Shown: piece by piece, positions 61,497-64,000 of the stretch | Position numbering within the stretch: the stretch's first letter is position 1 | Layout of the letters: every line of letters begins with the position of its first letter | Source: BOKV01 sp041742235 | GTDB taxonomy: Bacteria > Pseudomonadota > Alphaproteobacteria > Rhizobiales > Rhizobiaceae | Direction of reading: 5' to 3' | NCBI GenBank assembly: GCA_041742235.1 | Contig: JBGSJA010000019.1 | Coordinates: forward strand, 1-64,000 | DNA: 64,000 nt | Position numbers and translations under genes: made by a program | Notes under the pieces: generated by a model | What the model was told of the DNA's origin: nothing | The model's input: only the letters and a program-made list of their open reading frames with translations | Database searches by the model: none

Positions 61497-62279
61497 ATGG
61501 GTGCAAGCAAGGTAGCGGTCGTCACCGGATCAACCAGCGGCATTGGGCTCGCCGTTGCGCGCGCGCTGGCGGGCGCCGGCCATGCCGTCGTCCTCAACGG
61601 CCTTGGCGATCCTTCCGAGGTCGAAGGATTGCGCGCTGACATCGAAAGGCAATCTGGAAGCGAGATCGCCTTTCACAATGCGGACATGTCGAAACCCGAC
61701 CAGATCGGGAATCTGGTGGAATTCACCAATGCCCGTTTTGGCGCGATTGACATCGTGGTCAACAATGCCGGCATCCAGACCGTTGCGCCGATCGAGGAAT
61801 TCCCCGTCGACCGCTACGACCTGATTCTCGCGATCAACATGTCATCGGCCTGGCACATGACGCGCCTCACCATGGCCGGGATGAAGCAGCGCAAATGGGG
61901 GCGCTATATCAACATTGCCTCGGCCCACGCACTGGTGGCTTCGCCCTTCAAGTCGGCCTATGTCATGTCAAAGCACGCGGTTCTCGGATTGACGAAAACC
62001 GTGGCGCTCGAAGGCGCGGAATTCGGCGTTACGGCGAACGCCATATGCCCGGGTTACGTTCTTACCCCGCTGGTCGAGAAACAGATACCCGAGACCGCGA
62101 AGGCGCGAGGCATCAGCGAAGAGGAAGTGATCCGCGACGTGCTTCTTGCGGCCCAGCCCACGCGCCAGTTTGTCGGCGCCGACCAGATCGGCGCGCTGGC
62201 AACGTTCCTGTGCTCGCCTGCGGCATCCCAGATCACAGGTACCGCCATTCCGGTCGATGGCGGCTGGACTGCGCATTGA
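61497..62279 (+). CDS. 3-hydroxybutyrate dehydrogenase-like SDR
   Basis: 260-residue SDR from the ATG at 61497 (a GTG three codons earlier is in frame). TGSTSGIGLAVARALAGAGH cofactor motif, NNAGIQTVAPIEEFPVDRYD, HMTRLTMAGMKQRKWGRYIN, catalytic SAYVMSKHAVLGLTK and the QIPETAKARGISEEEVIRDV helix with GGWTAH end, the pattern of D-3-hydroxybutyrate dehydrogenases (BdhA/HbdH). Oxidises 3-hydroxybutyrate to acetoacetate, fitting the acyl/PHA context of the operon. The terminal gene of the block. Confidence 0.88.
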   Translation: MGASKVAVVTGSTSGIGLAVARALAGAGHAVVLNGLGDPSEVEGLRADIERQSGSEIAFHNADMSKPDQIGNLVEFTNARFGAIDIVVNNAGIQTVAPIEEFPVDRYDLILAINMSSAWHMTRLTMAGMKQRKWGRYINIASAHALVASPFKSAYVMSKHAVLGLTKTVALEGAEFGVTANAICPGYVLTPLVEKQIPETAKARGISEEEVIRDVLLAAQPTRQFVGADQIGALATFLCSPAASQITGTAIPVDGGWTAH

Positions 62280-62680
62280 GGTGTCCTGCGCCACGCGGTA
62301 ACCGGCGGCGACTACGAAACGCGGACCGTTTTCGCCATGACGCCCAGATCGGCACATTGGCGGGCGATGACCTTGGTCTCAGCTGATATGATGCAATCGC
62401 ATTCCACTATTTCCTGATATGCTCATCTCATGCTGGTACCCCTGCGGCATCCAGTCCATGTGTTCTGTCATGCGCACGTGGTATCGGATTGTCTCGGGCG
62501 TCTTGAATGGATGATTGCCCGACACTGTTTCGCGCGATGCCATTTCACAGGCACTCGGGCAACAGGCGCCGACATGAACATTTTCGAGGCTTTGATGCCG
62601 ACCAGGAAGCGAAGGGTGAGAACCCGCCCATTGTTCCGGTCAAGACTGGCTAGCCTACAACATTGGGGAGTGGTGCAGAC
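62280..62680. promoter_or_regulatory. Leader region of katG
   Basis: About 400 nt between the dehydrogenase stop and katG. I see no convincing gene; a short frame at 62430-62684 is unlike any family. A TGATATGATGCAATCGCATT segment and a TGATATGC element around 62389-62425 are AT-richer and may hold the promoter. An OxyR or Fur site is expected for katG but I cannot point to a clear match. A GGGGAG ribosome-binding site precedes the start. Confidence 0.35.
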
Positions 62681-64000
62681 ATGAACAAGATTGATATGAA
62701 GACTGGCAAATGCCCGGTAATGCACGGCGCGATGACGGCCGTGGGAACGAGCGTCATGGATTGGTGGCCCAATGCCCTCAATCTCGACATCCTGCATCAG
62801 CACGACACGAAGACCAACCCGATGGGCAAGGACTTCAGCTATCGCGAGGAGCTGAAGAAGCTGGACATCGAAGGGCTCAAGAAGGACCTGCACGCCCTGA
62901 TGACGGACAGCCAGGATTGGTGGCCCGCGGACTGGGGTCACTATGGCGGCCTGATGATCCGCATGGCGTGGCACGCCGCCGGCTCCTATCGCCTGGCAGA
63001 CGGGCGCGGTGGCGGCGGCACCGGCAACCAGCGCTTCGCGCCGCTGGATTCCTGGCCCGACAACGTAAGCCTTGACAAGGCGCGCCGCCTGCTTTGGCCG
63101 ATCAAGAAGAAGTACGGCAACAAGATTTCCTGGGCCGACCTCATGATCCTGGCGGGCAACATCGCCTATGAATCGATGGGCCTGAAGACGTTCGGCTTCG
63201 GTTTCGGCCGCGAAGACATCTGGCATCCCGAGAAAGACGTTTACTGGGGCGCCGAAAAGGAATGGCTGGCGCCCAGCGACGGCCGATATGAGGATCTCGA
63301 TGATCCCTCGACCATGGAAAATCCGCTTGCGGCGGTGCAAATGGGCCTCATCTATGTCAATCCTCAGGGCGTGAACGGCATGCCCGATCCGCTAAAGACG
63401 GCGGCCCATGTACGCGAGACCTTCGCACGCATGGCGATGGACGACGAAGAAACCGTGGCCCTGACCGCCGGTGGCCATACAGTCGGCAAGACCCATGGCA
63501 ATGGCAATGCCGAGATCTTGGGCCCCGATCCGGAATCCGCGGGCCCTGAAATGCAGGGTCTTGGCTGGGACAACCCGAACATGAACGGCCTCGCCAGCCA
63601 TGCCGTGACCTCGGGCCTGGAAGGCGCCTGGACCACCCATCCGACACGGTGGGACATGGGCTTTTTCGACATGCTGCTCGATCACGAGTGGGAATTGCGG
63701 AAGAGCCCTGCCGGGGCCTGGCAGTGGGAGCCGGTCAACATTCGGGAAGAGCACAGGCCGGTCGATGCAAGCGATCCGTCCAAGCGCCACAACCCGATGA
63801 TGACCGATGCCGACATGGCGATGAAGGTCGACCCGGTCTATCGCGAGATCATGGAACGCTTCCGCAAGGACCCGGCGCGTTTCGACGATGCTTTCGCACG
63901 GGCCTGGTTCAAGCTCACGCATCGCGACATGGGCCCGAAGGCGCGGTATTTCGGCCCAGACGTGCCGCAGGAAGACTTGATCTGGCAAGATCCGGTTCCG
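62681..64000 (+). CDS. katG: Catalase-peroxidase KatG (3' end beyond window)
   Basis: First 440 codons of a bifunctional heme catalase-peroxidase of about 730 residues. The active-site triad is present: Arg94, Trp97, His98 in GLMIRMAWHAAGSYR. So are the Tyr of the Met-Tyr-Trp adduct in QMGLIYVNPQG and the proximal heme ligand in TAGGHTVGKTHG. Residues 28-29 onward (WWPNALNLDIL) begin the standard N-terminus, and the end lies in the first domain near HRDMGPKARYFGPDVP. Decomposes hydrogen peroxide. Runs off the right edge, so the second domain cannot be checked. Confidence 0.97.
   Translation, partial: MNKIDMKTGKCPVMHGAMTAVGTSVMDWWPNALNLDILHQHDTKTNPMGKDFSYREELKKLDIEGLKKDLHALMTDSQDWWPADWGHYGGLMIRMAWHAAGSYRLADGRGGGGTGNQRFAPLDSWPDNVSLDKARRLLWPIKKKYGNKISWADLMILAGNIAYESMGLKTFGFGFGREDIWHPEKDVYWGAEKEWLAPSDGRYEDLDDPSTMENPLAAVQMGLIYVNPQGVNGMPDPLKTAAHVRETFARMAMDDEETVALTAGGHTVGKTHGNGNAEILGPDPESAGPEMQGLGWDNPNMNGLASHAVTSGLEGAWTTHPTRWDMGFFDMLLDHEWELRKSPAGAWQWEPVNIREEHRPVDASDPSKRHNPMMTDADMAMKVDPVYREIMERFRKDPARFDDAFARAWFKLTHRDMGPKARYFGPDVPQEDLIWQDPVP

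Noticed and set aside
62430..62684. Small open frame of 84 codons before katG
   Set aside because: No ribosome-binding site, no recognisable family, arginine-rich composition typical of shadow frames, and it overlaps the katG start.
1..64000. CRISPR arrays, tRNA or rRNA genes, prophage or transposase genes
   Set aside because: Reading through both strands I found no repeat-spacer array, no cloverleaf-like T-arm signature, no rRNA-like block and no transposase, integrase or phage structural protein. A dedicated search would be needed for a firm negative.

Overview
The window looks like an assembled contig from a GC-rich alphaproteobacterium, most likely of the Hyphomicrobiales (rhizobia-like). 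The clues are many ABC-type uptake operons with GntR regulators, a fabI/DUF3141/maoC-pta/ackA/hbdH block, hydantoinase and ureide genes and katG. The first ~3.7 kb (ligA, vanZ, M42 peptidase and the front of an SDR gene) is visibly less GC-rich and looks like a different bacterial group. The change falls inside one reading frame, at the conserved VLVNNAGIT motif of an SDR gene (about 3,671-3,698). I read this as a probable chimeric join and treat 1-3.7 kb as suspect.

Layout. 1-3.7 kb: foreign-looking housekeeping genes on the minus strand. 3.7-11 kb: a decayed stretch with a headless LysR fragment, an SDR/AraC pair, small secreted proteins, and an imelysin/bacterioferritin/imelysin/DUF1513 iron locus broken by deletions and a frameshift. 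11.1-12.7 kb: a tautomerase-NTF2 fusion divergent from a GntR/UTRA regulator. 12.7-25.8 kb: one tightly coupled plus-strand operon with a Liv-type ABC transporter, an aconitase-type hydratase (large and small subunits), an isocitrate-lyase-fold lyase, hydantoinase B and A, an isochorismatase-fold protein lacking the usual Cys, and a flavoprotein reductase. 25.9-26.5 kb: two small exported proteins.

26.8-41.3 kb: a minus-strand operon read from FAH hydrolase through alpha/beta hydrolase, amidohydrolase, LivH, LivM, binding protein, LivG, a LivF ATPase fused to a Tm-1/UPF0261 domain, a PEP-hydrolase-family protein, flotillin, SRPBCC and an SRPBCC-quinone oxidoreductase fusion. A GntR/FCD regulator, an FCD protein without DNA-binding domain and a 2OG-Fe oxygenase lie divergently at 41.4-43.7 kb, with a palindromic operator between.

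44.0-55.3 kb: a ureide operon. It holds a BMP-type ABC transporter, a biuret-hydrolase-like protein, a second Cys-hydrolase, AtzG-, AtzE- and AtzH-like proteins, a formyl-THF-cycloligase-like protein and a GntR regulator; a convergent AtzF allophanate hydrolase follows. Together they could take triuret/carboxybiuret/biuret-type compounds down to ammonia and CO2. 55.5-62.3 kb: a fabI, DUF3141, maoC-pta, ackA, hydroxybutyrate dehydrogenase operon. 62.7-64 kb: the front of katG, cut by the window edge.

No rRNA, tRNA, CRISPR, insertion sequence or phage gene was recognised. The three catabolic ABC operons are the most interesting content, above all the ureide operon, the hydratase/lyase/hydantoinase operon and the Tm-1 fusion.
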